NCBI RefSeq assembly: GCF_018130545.1 | Contig: NZ_JAFCKF010000003.1 | Location: 310,001-374,000 of the forward strand | Direction: 5' to 3' | DNA length: 64,000 nt | DNA from: Bradyrhizobium tropiciagri | Lineage (GTDB): Bacteria; Pseudomonadota; Alphaproteobacteria; Rhizobiales; Xanthobacteraceae | Shown: piece by piece, positions 45,019-53,436 of the stretch | Position numbering within the stretch: position 1 is the first letter of the stretch | How the letters are laid out: each line of letters begins with the position of its first letter | Program-made: the position numbers and the translations under genes | Notes under the pieces: model-generated | What the model was told of the DNA's origin: nothing | Database searches by the model: none | Seen by the model: only the letters and a program-made list of their open reading frames with translations

Positions 45019-45894
45019 ATGAGTGCAGTCGTGGCCAAAGCTCCCACCAAGCCGACCAAGACAGACGCCAAGACAACAGACACCAAGACGACCAAGGCGG
45101 ACGCAGGCAATATCTATATCGGCATTGGCGGCTGGACCTTCGAGCCGTGGCGTGGGGTGTTCTATCCGGAGAAGCTCACGCAGGCGAAGGAGCTGTCCTA
45201 CGCCGCCTCGAAGCTGACCTCGATCGAGATCAACGGCACCTATTACGGATCGCAGAAGCCGGAGAGCTTTCGCAAATGGGCCAGCGAAGTGCCCGACGGC
45301 TTCATCTTCTCGCTGAAGGGGCCGCGCTTCGCCACCAACCGCCGCGTGCTCGCCGAGGCCGGCGATTCGGTGAAGCGGTTCTATGATTCGGGCGTGCTGG
45401 AGCTGAAGGACCGGCTCGGCCCGGTACTCTGGCAGTTCGCGCCGACCAAGAAGTTCGACGGCGCCGATTTCGGCAAGTTCCTCGAGCTGTTGCCACGCAA
45501 GCTCGACGGCCGCGCGCTACGCCACGTGGTCGAGGTGCGCCACGACAGTTTTTGCGTGCCCGAATTCATCGCCCTCATTCGTGAACACGCGGTGCCGGTG
45601 GTGTTCGCCGAGCACGGCAAATATCCGGCGATCGCCGACGTCGCGAGTGACTTCGTCTATGCCCGGCTGCAGAAGGGCAATGACGAACTGAAGACCTGCT
45701 ATCCGCCGAAGCAGCTCGACGCCTGGGCCAAGCGGTTTCAGGACTGGGCTGGCGGCAGTGAGCCGGACGACCTGCCGAAGGTCGACAAGACTGCGCCGAA
45801 GAAGGCGCCGCGCGACGTGTTCGCCTACGTGATCCACGAGGGCAAGGTGCGCGCGCCCGCGGGCGCGATGGAACTGATCGAACGAGTGAAGTGA
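45019..45894 (+). CDS. DUF72 domain protein
   Basis: This 291-residue protein has a TIM-barrel-like DUF72 domain, starting IYIGIGGWTFEPWRGVFYP (about 32-50) and containing SIEINGTYYGSQKPESFRKWASEVP and LGPVLWQFAPTKKF. The first 30 residues are Lys/Thr/Ala rich and variable. DUF72 proteins may act on nucleic acid or nucleotides; none is well characterised. It is paired with a DUF488 gene, common for these two families. Confidence 0.9.
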   Translation: MSAVVAKAPTKPTKTDAKTTDTKTTKADAGNIYIGIGGWTFEPWRGVFYPEKLTQAKELSYAASKLTSIEINGTYYGSQKPESFRKWASEVPDGFIFSLKGPRFATNRRVLAEAGDSVKRFYDSGVLELKDRLGPVLWQFAPTKKFDGADFGKFLELLPRKLDGRALRHVVEVRHDSFCVPEFIALIREHAVPVVFAEHGKYPAIADVASDFVYARLQKGNDELKTCYPPKQLDAWAKRFQDWAGGSEPDDLPKVDKTAPKKAPRDVFAYVIHEGKVRAPAGAMELIERVK

Positions 45895-45905
45895 AGGCGT
45901 TAGCG

Positions 45906-46367
45906 ATGGCGAAGGCGAAGCGGCTGTTCACCATCGGCTACGAGCAGACGCCGTCCAAGGCCGTGCTCGACGAACTTGAGCAGGCCGGCGTCAAGCTGCT
46001 GGTCGACGTGCGCGCCGTCGCCTCCTCGCGCCGTCCCGGCTTCTCCAAGACCCAGCTTGCCGCAGGCCTCGACGAGCGCGGCATCGGCTACGTCCACCTC
46101 CGTGGCCTCGGCACGCCGAAGAGCGGGCGCGAGGCGGCGCGCAGTGGGCAATACGCGCTGCTGCACAAGATCTATTCGGCGCATCTCAAGACGGTGCAGG
46201 CCAAGGAGGAGCTCGACGAGCTGTCGGCGCTGGTGAAGAAGTCCGGCCCGGTCTGCATCCTCTGCTACGAGCGCGACCACGAACACTGTCACCGCCGCTG
46301 GATCGCCGAGATCATCGAGGAGCGCGACGGGGTCAAGATCGAGAATTTGGCCGCGCCGCAGGTTTAG
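45906..46367 (+). CDS. DUF488 domain protein
   Basis: This 153-residue protein of the DUF488 family has FTIGYEQTPSKAVLDEL near the start, LLVDVRAVASSRRPGFSK and CILCYERDHEHCHRRWIAEII with a Cys/His cluster near the end. I chose the ATG at 45906, because GAAGG stands 8 bases before it. A GTG at 45891 that overlaps the DUF72 stop would add five residues and is also possible. The two genes are coupled. The family has been suggested to act on nucleic acid, not proven. Confidence 0.85.
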   Translation: MAKAKRLFTIGYEQTPSKAVLDELEQAGVKLLVDVRAVASSRRPGFSKTQLAAGLDERGIGYVHLRGLGTPKSGREAARSGQYALLHKIYSAHLKTVQAKEELDELSALVKKSGPVCILCYERDHEHCHRRWIAEIIEERDGVKIENLAAPQV

Positions 46368-46446
46368 GCATGTACTCATAAAGCCGTAGACGGCGGCTCG
46401 TGACGGCCACGCATCGCGGCCGCGCGCTCGCGATCGGAAGCGGCGC

Positions 46447-46908
46447 TCAGTCCTCGGATGAGCTCGGCTTGATGTCGCCAACGACCATATCGCGCATGGC
46501 GCCTCGCAGGACGGCGACATTTTTCGCCCCGTTCAGCTGCTCGAACTCTCGCTGGGCACGCTGCCAATGCGGAGCGGCCTTGTCGTGAAGACGGCGGCCG
46601 GCATCGGTCAGCTCGATGAGGCGGCTTCGTCCGTCGGTGGGCGATGGCCGGATCCGAACGAGGCCGTCCCGTTCCAGGAAGCCGACCATCTTGCCCATGG
46701 CGGTCCGCTCGATGTCGAGCTGCTCGGCGAGCCCGTTGACGGCGGCGCTGCAGAGTTCGTTCAGCGCCGAGAGGGTGAGGAACTGCGTGATGCGCAGGCC
46801 AACCGGTTCGAGGTGAGCGTCATAGAAGCGCGACATCTGCCGGTTGGCCTTCCTCATGGCGAAGCAGTTGCATTGATCGATTCCCAGAGGCCTATTCACC
46901 GGCAACAC
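46447..46908 (-). CDS. MarR family transcriptional regulator
   Basis: This 153-residue winged-helix regulator has VGLRITQFLTLSALNE, then LDIERTAMGKMVGFLERDGLVRIRPSPTDGRSRLIELTDAG, the recognition helix and wing. It is the last of four genes on this strand (NmrA, SnoaL-like, SDR, MarR). Two GCATATGC palindromes, one in the spacer of the promoter ahead of the first gene, fit its operator. It likely represses the unit and senses a small aromatic or oxidant, but the ligand is unknown. Confidence 0.88.
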   Translation of the reverse strand: MLPVNRPLGIDQCNCFAMRKANRQMSRFYDAHLEPVGLRITQFLTLSALNELCSAAVNGLAEQLDIERTAMGKMVGFLERDGLVRIRPSPTDGRSRLIELTDAGRRLHDKAAPHWQRAQREFEQLNGAKNVAVLRGAMRDMVVGDIKPSSSED

Positions 46909-46978
46909 TCCCTGTCGTTCTCGTTTCCATCGCGGCCCGCGCCGCGACTATAGGCGCGGCGCGGGCGCAGCGATATTC

Positions 46979-47692
46979 TCAAAACCCTTGCGGCGGCGTG
47001 ATGTAGCCCGGCTCCTCGGCCGCAAGCGTGCTCTTCAGCACCGCCGTTCCCTTGTCGGCCATCACCTCGCTCTTGCCGGCGACGAGGGCGTCGTAGGTCT
47101 GGCGCACCACGTCCTCGGGGCTCGACTTCGGGACGTCAATTCCGTTGGTCAGGTCAGTGTCCACGAACCCGACATGCAGACCGAGAACCTGAACGCCGCG
47201 TTCGCGCAGATGAAAGCGCACCTGGTTGGTGTAGCTCCAGGCCGCCGCCTTGGACGCGGCATAGGGCGCCAGAATCGGCCGTGGCAGCCACACGATGTCG
47301 GAGAGCACGTTGATGATGGCGGCGTTCGGCTTCGTCGACAAGATCGGTTCGAAGGCCTGCGTGACGCGCACGACGCCGTAATAGTTGGTGTCGAACATGC
47401 GGGCCGATTGCGCCGCGACGTCAGCCGACAGAGGCCCGTCGATCAGAGCAGCGATGCCGGCGTTGTTGATCAGCATCGTCGTATCGGCCGCCAACGCAGC
47501 GGCTGCTGCGATCGATGCCGGATCGGTGACGTCGATCTTCACGGGGATGATGCCGGGCTCATTGAATCCATCGGTCTTGCGCATGCCCGCATAGACCTTG
47601 GCGGCTCCGCGGCGGTGTGCCTCGCGTGCAAAGGCGAGACCGAGGCCGCGATTGGCACCAGTGATGAAGACGGTTGCATTCTTGATATCCAT
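46979..47692 (-). CDS. SDR family oxidoreductase
   Basis: This 237-residue classical short-chain dehydrogenase has VFITGANRGLGLAFA near the start, INNAGIAAL, and the catalytic YAASKAA. It lies third in the MarR-controlled unit. The ATG at 47692 gives MDIKNATVF, the standard start. The open frame extends to 47731. It probably reduces a carbonyl that forms under the stress sensed by MarR. Confidence 0.9.
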   Translation of the reverse strand: MDIKNATVFITGANRGLGLAFAREAHRRGAAKVYAGMRKTDGFNEPGIIPVKIDVTDPASIAAAAALAADTTMLINNAGIAALIDGPLSADVAAQSARMFDTNYYGVVRVTQAFEPILSTKPNAAIINVLSDIVWLPRPILAPYAASKAAAWSYTNQVRFHLRERGVQVLGLHVGFVDTDLTNGIDVPKSSPEDVVRQTYDALVAGKSEVMADKGTAVLKSTLAAEEPGYITPPQGF

Positions 47693-47755
47693 GACACTCT
47701 TCCTTTCCAGATTTGGATGCCAGCGGCTCATTTGCGCTGCTGGCCCGTTTTCAAC

Positions 47756-48130
47756 TCAGAGAAAAAGACCTTCCCGTAGCTGTGTCGAAAGCCGCTCGCG
47801 TAGACCGGTGGCGAGTGCGAGCACTGCGCCAAGCGGACTCATTCGCACGCTGACGCGCGGGACTGATCCGTCCGGGTTATGGTCGACGATGACGGCCGCG
47901 CTCAGCTTCTCCCCGCTGTTGAGAACGGCCTCGTATTCAAGAAACAGCCGGGAGCCGACGTGCTGCACAAAGGTCGGCGTTTGTGACGCGTAGAAGGCTC
48001 CGACGGCGTCGACGACGCGGCGGATGTCATCGCGTCCAGCGACAGGACCGCGCAGCACGGAGCTGACAAGCTCTGCATCAGCGGTCAGATCGTCCAAGAA
48101 TGGATGTCGCTCGGCTTGTGGGTGGGACAT
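47756..48130 (-). CDS. SnoaL/NTF2-like protein
   Basis: This 124-residue protein looks like a small alpha+beta barrel of the NTF2/SnoaL type: LTADAELVSSVLRGPVAGRDDIRRVVDAVG, then FVQHVGSRLFLEYEAVLNSGEKLSAAVIVDHN and the closing strand PRVSVRMSPLGAVLA. Such proteins bind small hydrophobic molecules or act as isomerases. The ATG at 48130 was taken over a TTG two codons upstream. It lies between an NmrA-like and an SDR gene. Confidence 0.75.
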   Translation of the reverse strand: MSHPQAERHPFLDDLTADAELVSSVLRGPVAGRDDIRRVVDAVGAFYASQTPTFVQHVGSRLFLEYEAVLNSGEKLSAAVIVDHNPDGSVPRVSVRMSPLGAVLALATGLRERLSTQLREGLFL

Positions 48131-48160
48131 TTTCAAACCCCATGCTGGCTTCGATCGTGC

Positions 48161-49042
48161 TCAGGCGAACACGGCGCGGTTCTGCGCGATGAAGTGGCGG
48201 ACCGTGAGGGGCGCTGTTCCTGTGATCTTCTCGACGGCATCGTTGGTGCCCGAGAAGATGCCCTCGCGATAATTCTGGGCGACTTCGACCAGGTGCTGCA
48301 CCAGGAACGGAGGAAACTTGTAGAGCTTTTCCATCTTCTCCTTGAACACCGCGATCGACGTCGGCGCGTATTCGATCTTGCTGCCGAGCACTTCGCTCAT
48401 CTCGGCGGCGATCTCGGTGTGGTTCATCTCCACCGGGCCGTGCAGCGGATAAATCTTGCCTTCATGACCTCTTGGCTTGGCCAGGAGATGGGCGATGACA
48501 CGGCCTTGGTCGTCGCTGGCGATGGGCGCGTGGCGCCCGTTCTCAAACGGAAATTCGATCTTCTTCTTTGCCCAGATCTCCTTGCCGAAATGCGGGTAGA
48601 CCAGCCAATCGGCAAAGAAGGTCGGGCGCAGATGCGTCGTCGCCACGCCCGACCAGTCGAACACGCGCTCCGAAACCCAGTGATCCTGCGCCGCATGGCT
48701 TGCGGATTCCCGGCGTGCCGAAATCTGAGACATGTTGACGATGGCGGAGACGCCGGCCTCCTTCGCGGCCTGTGCGAAATAGGCGGCCGCCCCGATGATT
48801 CCCGGCGCGATCGGATGGAGAAAATATGCGGACTGGATGCCTTCCATGGCCGCGCGAATGGCATCGATGTCAGTGAAATCGCCGATCGCGATGTCGACTC
48901 CACGCTGCCTCAGAGCCGCTGCCCGCTCGCCGTCGGAACGCACGTAAGCACGCACCGTCTTGCCCATCTTGAGCAGTTCGTCGACGGCAGCACCTCCGGT
49001 TCGTCCGGTCGCCCCACTCACCAGAATAGTTGCTTCCCTCAT
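48161..49042 (-). CDS. NmrA/NAD(P)-binding family protein
   Basis: This 293-residue protein has the Rossmann start ILVSGATGRTGGAAVDELL and the NmrA-type pattern. It probably binds NAD(P)H and acts as a quinone reductase, like QorB, or as a redox sensor. It is the first gene of the MarR unit. The ATG at 49042 is right behind a promoter with two palindromes. CAAAGGAGCG precedes the ATG. Confidence 0.87.
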   Translation of the reverse strand: MREATILVSGATGRTGGAAVDELLKMGKTVRAYVRSDGERAAALRQRGVDIAIGDFTDIDAIRAAMEGIQSAYFLHPIAPGIIGAAAYFAQAAKEAGVSAIVNMSQISARRESASHAAQDHWVSERVFDWSGVATTHLRPTFFADWLVYPHFGKEIWAKKKIEFPFENGRHAPIASDDQGRVIAHLLAKPRGHEGKIYPLHGPVEMNHTEIAAEMSEVLGSKIEYAPTSIAVFKEKMEKLYKFPPFLVQHLVEVAQNYREGIFSGTNDAVEKITGTAPLTVRHFIAQNRAVFA

Positions 49043-49063
49043 GGCAACGCTCCTTTGTTGATA

Positions 49064-49117
49064 TGAGAGCATATGCTCTTATAGGCCTGAAAATAGGTGC
49101 ATATGCCCTTAAGTCAA
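49064..49117 (-). promoter_or_regulatory. Promoter of the NmrA-SnoaL-SDR-MarR unit with two palindromes
   Basis: On the minus strand TTGACT (-35, 49112-49117) and TATTTT (-10, 49090-49095) are 16 bp apart. The spacer holds a GCATATGC core at 49099-49106. A second, longer palindrome, AAGAGCATATGCTCT (49066-49080), lies after the start point. The centres are 30 bp apart. This is what one expects of a MarR operator pair. Confidence 0.8.
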
Positions 49118-49411
49118 GGCGTTTGTTTCGGCACCGGGCGTGGCGCCGTTCACATCGCCGTGTGGTCGCCAGGAGGGGCCGACATCAATGACGGCTCTGT
49201 CGGGAGAGCTGTCGGACATCAGAGCAATTTCGTCGATTGGCTCGCGCGTTACGAGAAACGCGCCTCGCTCGGGGCCACGACGAGGGCCAAGGTCAAGGAC
49301 AAAGCAGGCTCGTCGAGATATCGGCGCATGGCCTTTCTCAGACCCCGTGCAATGTCCGCGCCTTCACCGCTGTTGGGGATAAGCAGATGTCGCGGACTGA
49401 TGAGGAACGCC
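49118..49411. other. Gap of about 300 bp without a clear gene
   Basis: Between the MarR-unit promoter and the PhzF stop I find no credible gene. The open frames on both strands are short and low in protein-like character. There may be the remains of an old gene on the minus strand, but I cannot name it. Confidence 0.4.
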
Positions 49412-50329
49412 CTAGCTCTCCGCGCCCCGGAGATTCAGCGTCCCCTGCATCATCTGCACGCAGGCCCCACCGACATGCGCGGATATGACTGCGCCGTGCT
49501 GCTTGCGGACGCGGGTCAGCAGCAGGCTCGGCCGGCCCATGTCAAACCCCTGCCCGACCGTCAGCTTCAGAGTGCCGTCGCGGAGCGGATCGAGCGCCGC
49601 AAGCAGCGCGGCGGCGGCGACTGTGGCGCTGCCGGTGGCGGGGTCCTCGATCAGGCCGCTTGATCCCGGAAAGAACATCCGCGCCTGCAGATCGCAGGGC
49701 GCCTCCGCGGCGGGGACATCGCGGGTGTAGAAATACGCGGAGAACGCGCCGTCACGCGGGAAGAAGCCGCCGAACGCCGCCGCATCCGGCTTTGCCCGCC
49801 GCACCGCATCGCGCGATGCGACCTCGAAGACCAGGAATGGCGTTCCGACGCTCACCACCTGCGGCGGCTGACGATCGGTCCTGACGTCGTCGGCCGTGAG
49901 CGAGATCAGGCTCGCGACCTCGGCGGCGGAGAATTGCGCCAGCCGCGACAGCGGCTGCGGCGCGGTCAGCTCGGTGGCAACGACCCTGCTGCCCGCTCGC
50001 GTGATATCGACCGGCACGAGCCCCGCCTTCTCCTCGAACACCAGACGTGGCTTCGGCTCCTTCGCAAGCTGCGCCAGCACGAAGGCGGTGCCGACATTGG
50101 GATGCCCGGCAAACGGCAATTCTCTGACCGGCGTGAAGATGCGCACCTGGGCGTCGTTGGCCTTGTCTTGCGGCGGCAGCACGAAGGTCGTCTCGGAATA
50201 GTTGAACTCGGTCGCGATCGCCTGCATCTGCGCGGTCGACAGCCCCTCGGCGTCGAGCACCACGGCGAGCGGGTTGCCGCCGAAGGCGCGGTCGGTGAAA
50301 ACGTCGACAGTGATATAGCGCCGCTGCAT
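49412..50329 (-). CDS. PhzF family isomerase
   Basis: This 305-residue protein of the diaminopimelate-epimerase-like PhzF fold has the expected FTDRAFGGNPLAVV start and the catalytic Glu46 in NYSETTF. FAGHPNVGTAFVL and DPATGSATVAAAALL are the other conserved turns. Real PhzF makes phenazines, but most relatives are general isomerases. No phenazine genes are near. The ATG at 50329 gives MQRRYITVDVFT; an upstream start adds 15 residues. Confidence 0.9.
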   Translation of the reverse strand: MQRRYITVDVFTDRAFGGNPLAVVLDAEGLSTAQMQAIATEFNYSETTFVLPPQDKANDAQVRIFTPVRELPFAGHPNVGTAFVLAQLAKEPKPRLVFEEKAGLVPVDITRAGSRVVATELTAPQPLSRLAQFSAAEVASLISLTADDVRTDRQPPQVVSVGTPFLVFEVASRDAVRRAKPDAAAFGGFFPRDGAFSAYFYTRDVPAAEAPCDLQARMFFPGSSGLIEDPATGSATVAAAALLAALDPLRDGTLKLTVGQGFDMGRPSLLLTRVRKQHGAVISAHVGGACVQMMQGTLNLRGAES

Positions 50330-50428
50330 CTTGCGTGTCCTTGTGCCCCGGTCATCCGCGACCGATGGCGTCATCGTAGCACGGCTGCAACGACGCCATT
50401 CAGAGCACTCGGTACAATCACGCGCGAG

Positions 50429-51328
50429 CTAGAAGCGAAACAACGCACGCGGCGATGCGAGCACGCCGGCGCGCTCATCCGCATCCGTGACGAGCTCGTC
50501 GAGGAATTTGCGATTCTTCGCATAGTTCTGCGTCGCCTCGAATTGCGTGTGCGGCCAATCGCTGCCCCACAACAGCCGGTCGATGCCATAGGCTTTGCGC
50601 AGTAGCGGATAGGCCTGCTTCGCGAACGCCTCGCCGGCCGCGCCGTTGCGATACGGCGCCGAGATCTTGACCCAGACATTGCGCGTCGCGCCGAGCTTGA
50701 GCACCGACTGGAATCCGGGATCGTCGATGCCGAGCTTCGGATCGGGCAAGGCAAAGTGGTCGAACACGACCTTGACGCCCTGGTCGAGCAGCTTTGGCGC
50801 GAGCGTTGCAAGATCACTGGCGTTGCGCTGGATCTCGACCTGCCAGTCGAGCGCCCGGATCTCTCCCAGCAGTGCCGTCCACTCCTGCGATGTCAGATCG
50901 GGCAGTGTCTGGCCGACCAGATTGAGACGGATGCCGGCGACGCCGGCACGATCGAGCTCACGAAGCTCTTGCGCGGGAACCGTGGGATCGACCACCGCGA
51001 TGCCGCGCAAGCGGCCATTGGTCGCCTTCAGGCACTCGACCAGATAGGAATTGTCGGTGCCGAGAAAGCTTGGCTGCACCAGCACGCCATTGGTGATGCC
51101 GTTCTGGTCGAGCTGCTGCAGATAAAGCGCGAGCGGCGCGTCGTAATCGGGCGCATAGCGGCGGCCCGGCGCGAGCTTCAGCCCGCGATGGAAAACGTGG
51201 GCGTGGGTATCGATCGCCACTTTCGGCATCTCAGCCCTCACCCTGCTCGCCAATCCGCTGGCCGACAGCGCGGCAACCATTCCCGCGGCAAACCGGCGCC
51301 GCGTCAACCCATGTTGGTCCGATGTCAT
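50429..51328 (-). CDS. Exported amidohydrolase (PDC lactonase-like)
   Basis: This protein of about 299 residues is a TIM-barrel amidohydrolase of the amidohydrolase 2 family. A Tat signal (LTRRRFAAGMVAALSASG) precedes IDTHAHVFHRG, with the metal HxH, and LLWGSDWPHTQF near the end. It resembles 2-pyrone-4,6-dicarboxylate lactonase. It starts within 16 bp of the MFS gene stop, so both form a unit with the GntR gene before them. The Tat signal would put it in the periplasm. Confidence 0.87.
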   Translation of the reverse strand: MTSDQHGLTRRRFAAGMVAALSASGLASRVRAEMPKVAIDTHAHVFHRGLKLAPGRRYAPDYDAPLALYLQQLDQNGITNGVLVQPSFLGTDNSYLVECLKATNGRLRGIAVVDPTVPAQELRELDRAGVAGIRLNLVGQTLPDLTSQEWTALLGEIRALDWQVEIQRNASDLATLAPKLLDQGVKVVFDHFALPDPKLGIDDPGFQSVLKLGATRNVWVKISAPYRNGAAGEAFAKQAYPLLRKAYGIDRLLWGSDWPHTQFEATQNYAKNRKFLDELVTDADERAGVLASPRALFRF

Positions 51329-51343
51329 GATCATTCGTCATCA

Positions 51344-52588
51344 TCACGCGCGTGTGGCGGCGGCCTGCTCGAAAACCTTGCCGCGGGTTTCCGGCAGCAT
51401 CAGCACGGCGATCAGCACCAGCGAATAGGCAAACGCTGCGTCGATTCCGATCGCGGCACCAAGGCCGATGTGATCGCTGAGATAGCCGACCAGGAAGGGA
51501 AACGCCGCGGAGACGATGCGGCCGAAATTGTAGCAGAAGCCGACGCCGGTGCCGCGGACGCCGGCGGGGTAGAGCTCGCTGAACAGCGCGGCCATGCTGG
51601 CGGGAATGCCAGCCGAGAAGAATCCGAGCGGAAAGCCCAGCACCAGCATCTGCGAATTGGAGAGCGGCGCGAAGATGTAGACCAGCACGGTCACGACGCA
51701 GGCGGCTGCGAACAGCGTCACGTTGGCGCGCCGCCCGATCCGGTCGCTGATGATTCCGGAGACCACGCAGCCGCAGAAGAAGGCGACGATGATGACGGCG
51801 AGATAGGCACTGGAACCGAGCACCGAGAGATGCCGCTCCTCGCGCAGGAACGTCGGCAGGAATGTCGTCAGCGCCGCATAGCCGCCATGGGCGCCGATGC
51901 CGAACAGGCCGCCGATCAAGGTCGAGCGCAGCACGTCGCGGTGAAAGATTCCGGCGAGCGTGGCGAAGAACGGCGGCTCGGCTGCGCGCAGCGCAGTGCG
52001 CGGCGGCTCCTTCAATCCGCGCCGGATGTAGAGAATGAGCAGCGCGGGGATCAGACCGACTGCGAACAGGATGCGCCAGGCAATATCAGCCGGCGCATAG
52101 GTGAACACCAACGCCGAGAGCAGCACCGCAGCACCCCAGCCGACCGCCCATGCGCTCTGCACGGCGCCCAGCGCCTTGCCGCGATGCTCGGCGCGAATGA
52201 TCTCAGCCATCAGCACCGCGCCGCAGGCCCATTCGGCGCCGAAGCCAACGCCCTGGATTGCCTTCAGCACGACGAGCTGGGTGTAGTTCATCGCGAAGGC
52301 CGAGGCGAAGGTCGCGAGCGCAAAGGTCGCCACCGTGATCTGCAGCGCTTTCACCCGCCCGAAGCGATCGCCGAGCGCGCCGCCGAGCCAGCCGCCGAAT
52401 GCGCCGAAGAACAGCGTGACCGATCCGAGCAGACCGGCATCGGCCTTGCTGATCCCGAACGCGGTGATCAGCGCCGGGATCGCGAGGCTGAACATCTGGA
52501 CGTCGAGCGCATCGAGGCCCCAGCCGCCAAAACTAGCCCAGAAGGTGCGCCGTTCGAGCGGCGAGCATTCGCTATACCAGTTCACCAT
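51344..52588 (-). CDS. MFS transporter, aromatic acid/metabolite importer type
   Basis: This 414-residue inner-membrane protein has 12 hydrophobic segments and the AAHS/sugar-porter-like motifs GGWGLDALDVQMFSLAIPAL, GGALGDRFGRVKAL and GIISDRIGRRANVT. It likely imports an organic acid with protons. It lies between the GntR and amidohydrolase genes and may import the hydrolase product. A gap of 46 bp separates it from the regulator gene. Confidence 0.9.
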   Translation of the reverse strand: MVNWYSECSPLERRTFWASFGGWGLDALDVQMFSLAIPALITAFGISKADAGLLGSVTLFFGAFGGWLGGALGDRFGRVKALQITVATFALATFASAFAMNYTQLVVLKAIQGVGFGAEWACGAVLMAEIIRAEHRGKALGAVQSAWAVGWGAAVLLSALVFTYAPADIAWRILFAVGLIPALLILYIRRGLKEPPRTALRAAEPPFFATLAGIFHRDVLRSTLIGGLFGIGAHGGYAALTTFLPTFLREERHLSVLGSSAYLAVIIVAFFCGCVVSGIISDRIGRRANVTLFAAACVVTVLVYIFAPLSNSQMLVLGFPLGFFSAGIPASMAALFSELYPAGVRGTGVGFCYNFGRIVSAAFPFLVGYLSDHIGLGAAIGIDAAFAYSLVLIAVLMLPETRGKVFEQAAATRA

Positions 52589-52634
52589 CGTTCCTCCCTG
52601 AAATGTCTTGTGTTGTTTTATTTGTTTGCCGCGC

Positions 52635-53363
52635 TCATCTGATCTCGGCGTGGTAGCGGAAGCGATCCGCCGGCCCGCGCGAGCGGCGCCATTCGATCGG
52701 CCGTCGCTCCAGGTCGAAGGCCAGGCGCTCGATCACGATCAGCGGCGCGTTAGCCTCCAGCCGTAGCAGGCGCGATTGCATCTCGGTCGCGATCTCGACC
52801 GTGAGGATTTCATCGGCTGACACCACGACCTGGCCGCAGCGATCCTCGTAGAGCGGATACAGCAAGTCGCCGAACTCGGCCGTGTCGAGCGCGAGGATCG
52901 CCTCGAAGCGCGATCGTTGCAGCCAGATTTCCTCGGCGAGCAGCGGCACGTCGTCGATCAGCCGCAGGCGCGACAGGCTGATGACGGGCTCGCCGACGGC
53001 AATACGCAGCGCCGAGGCCACCGCGGTGGTCGCCGGCATCGCCTTGCGGCGCAGGATACGGCTTTGCGGCACGCGGCGCTCGCCGCTTTCGGACTGGAAG
53101 CGGAAGAAGCGGAACAGCGAGGAATTGAATCGGGCACGGCGCACGAAGGTGCCGCGGCCCTGCTGGCGCTCCAGCACGCCGTCGCTGACCAGCTGATCGA
53201 TCGCCTTGCGCACGGTGCCGATCGCGACGCCGTAATGCGCGCCGAGCTCGGCCTCGGAGGGGATCAGGTCTCCGGGACGCCATTCATTGCGATTGATGCG
53301 CGCCGCGAGATCGTCGCGGAGGCGCTGGTAGCGCGGCAGGCGGTCGTCGAGGGCTGAAGTCAT
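52635..53363 (-). CDS. GntR family transcriptional regulator (HutC type)
   Basis: This 242-residue regulator has a GntR winged helix-turn-helix (PSEAELGAHYGVAIGTVRKAIDQLVSDGVLERQQGRGTFV) and a UTRA effector domain. It starts the unit that holds the MFS transporter and amidohydrolase genes. A GTCAT...ATGAC palindrome lies 3 bp before its start codon, so it likely represses itself and the two genes that follow. Confidence 0.9.
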   Translation of the reverse strand: MTSALDDRLPRYQRLRDDLAARINRNEWRPGDLIPSEAELGAHYGVAIGTVRKAIDQLVSDGVLERQQGRGTFVRRARFNSSLFRFFRFQSESGERRVPQSRILRRKAMPATTAVASALRIAVGEPVISLSRLRLIDDVPLLAEEIWLQRSRFEAILALDTAEFGDLLYPLYEDRCGQVVVSADEILTVEIATEMQSRLLRLEANAPLIVIERLAFDLERRPIEWRRSRGPADRFRYHAEIR

Positions 53364-53366
53364 CTA

Positions 53367-53388
53367 GTCATCTATATGAGTATATGAC
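53367..53388. promoter_or_regulatory. GntR-type operator
   Basis: GTCATCTATA at the left and TATATGAC at the right form a near-perfect inverted repeat of 22 bp directly upstream of the GntR start codon. GntR/HutC sites often have this GT-N-TA-N-AC layout. Confidence 0.55.
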
Positions 53389-53436
53389 GCCTCGTCAATC
53401 GCTACCTTAATACCTCAAACGGTTAGGTGTTGCGCC

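Noticed and set aside
49097-49663. 188-residue plus-strand open frame overlapping PhzF
   Set aside because: It overlaps the well-supported PhzF gene on the other strand, starts at the MarR-unit promoter, and has no family features.
50756-52642. 628-residue open frame antisense to the MFS and amidohydrolase genes
   Set aside because: It runs across two well-supported genes on the other strand and has shadow composition.
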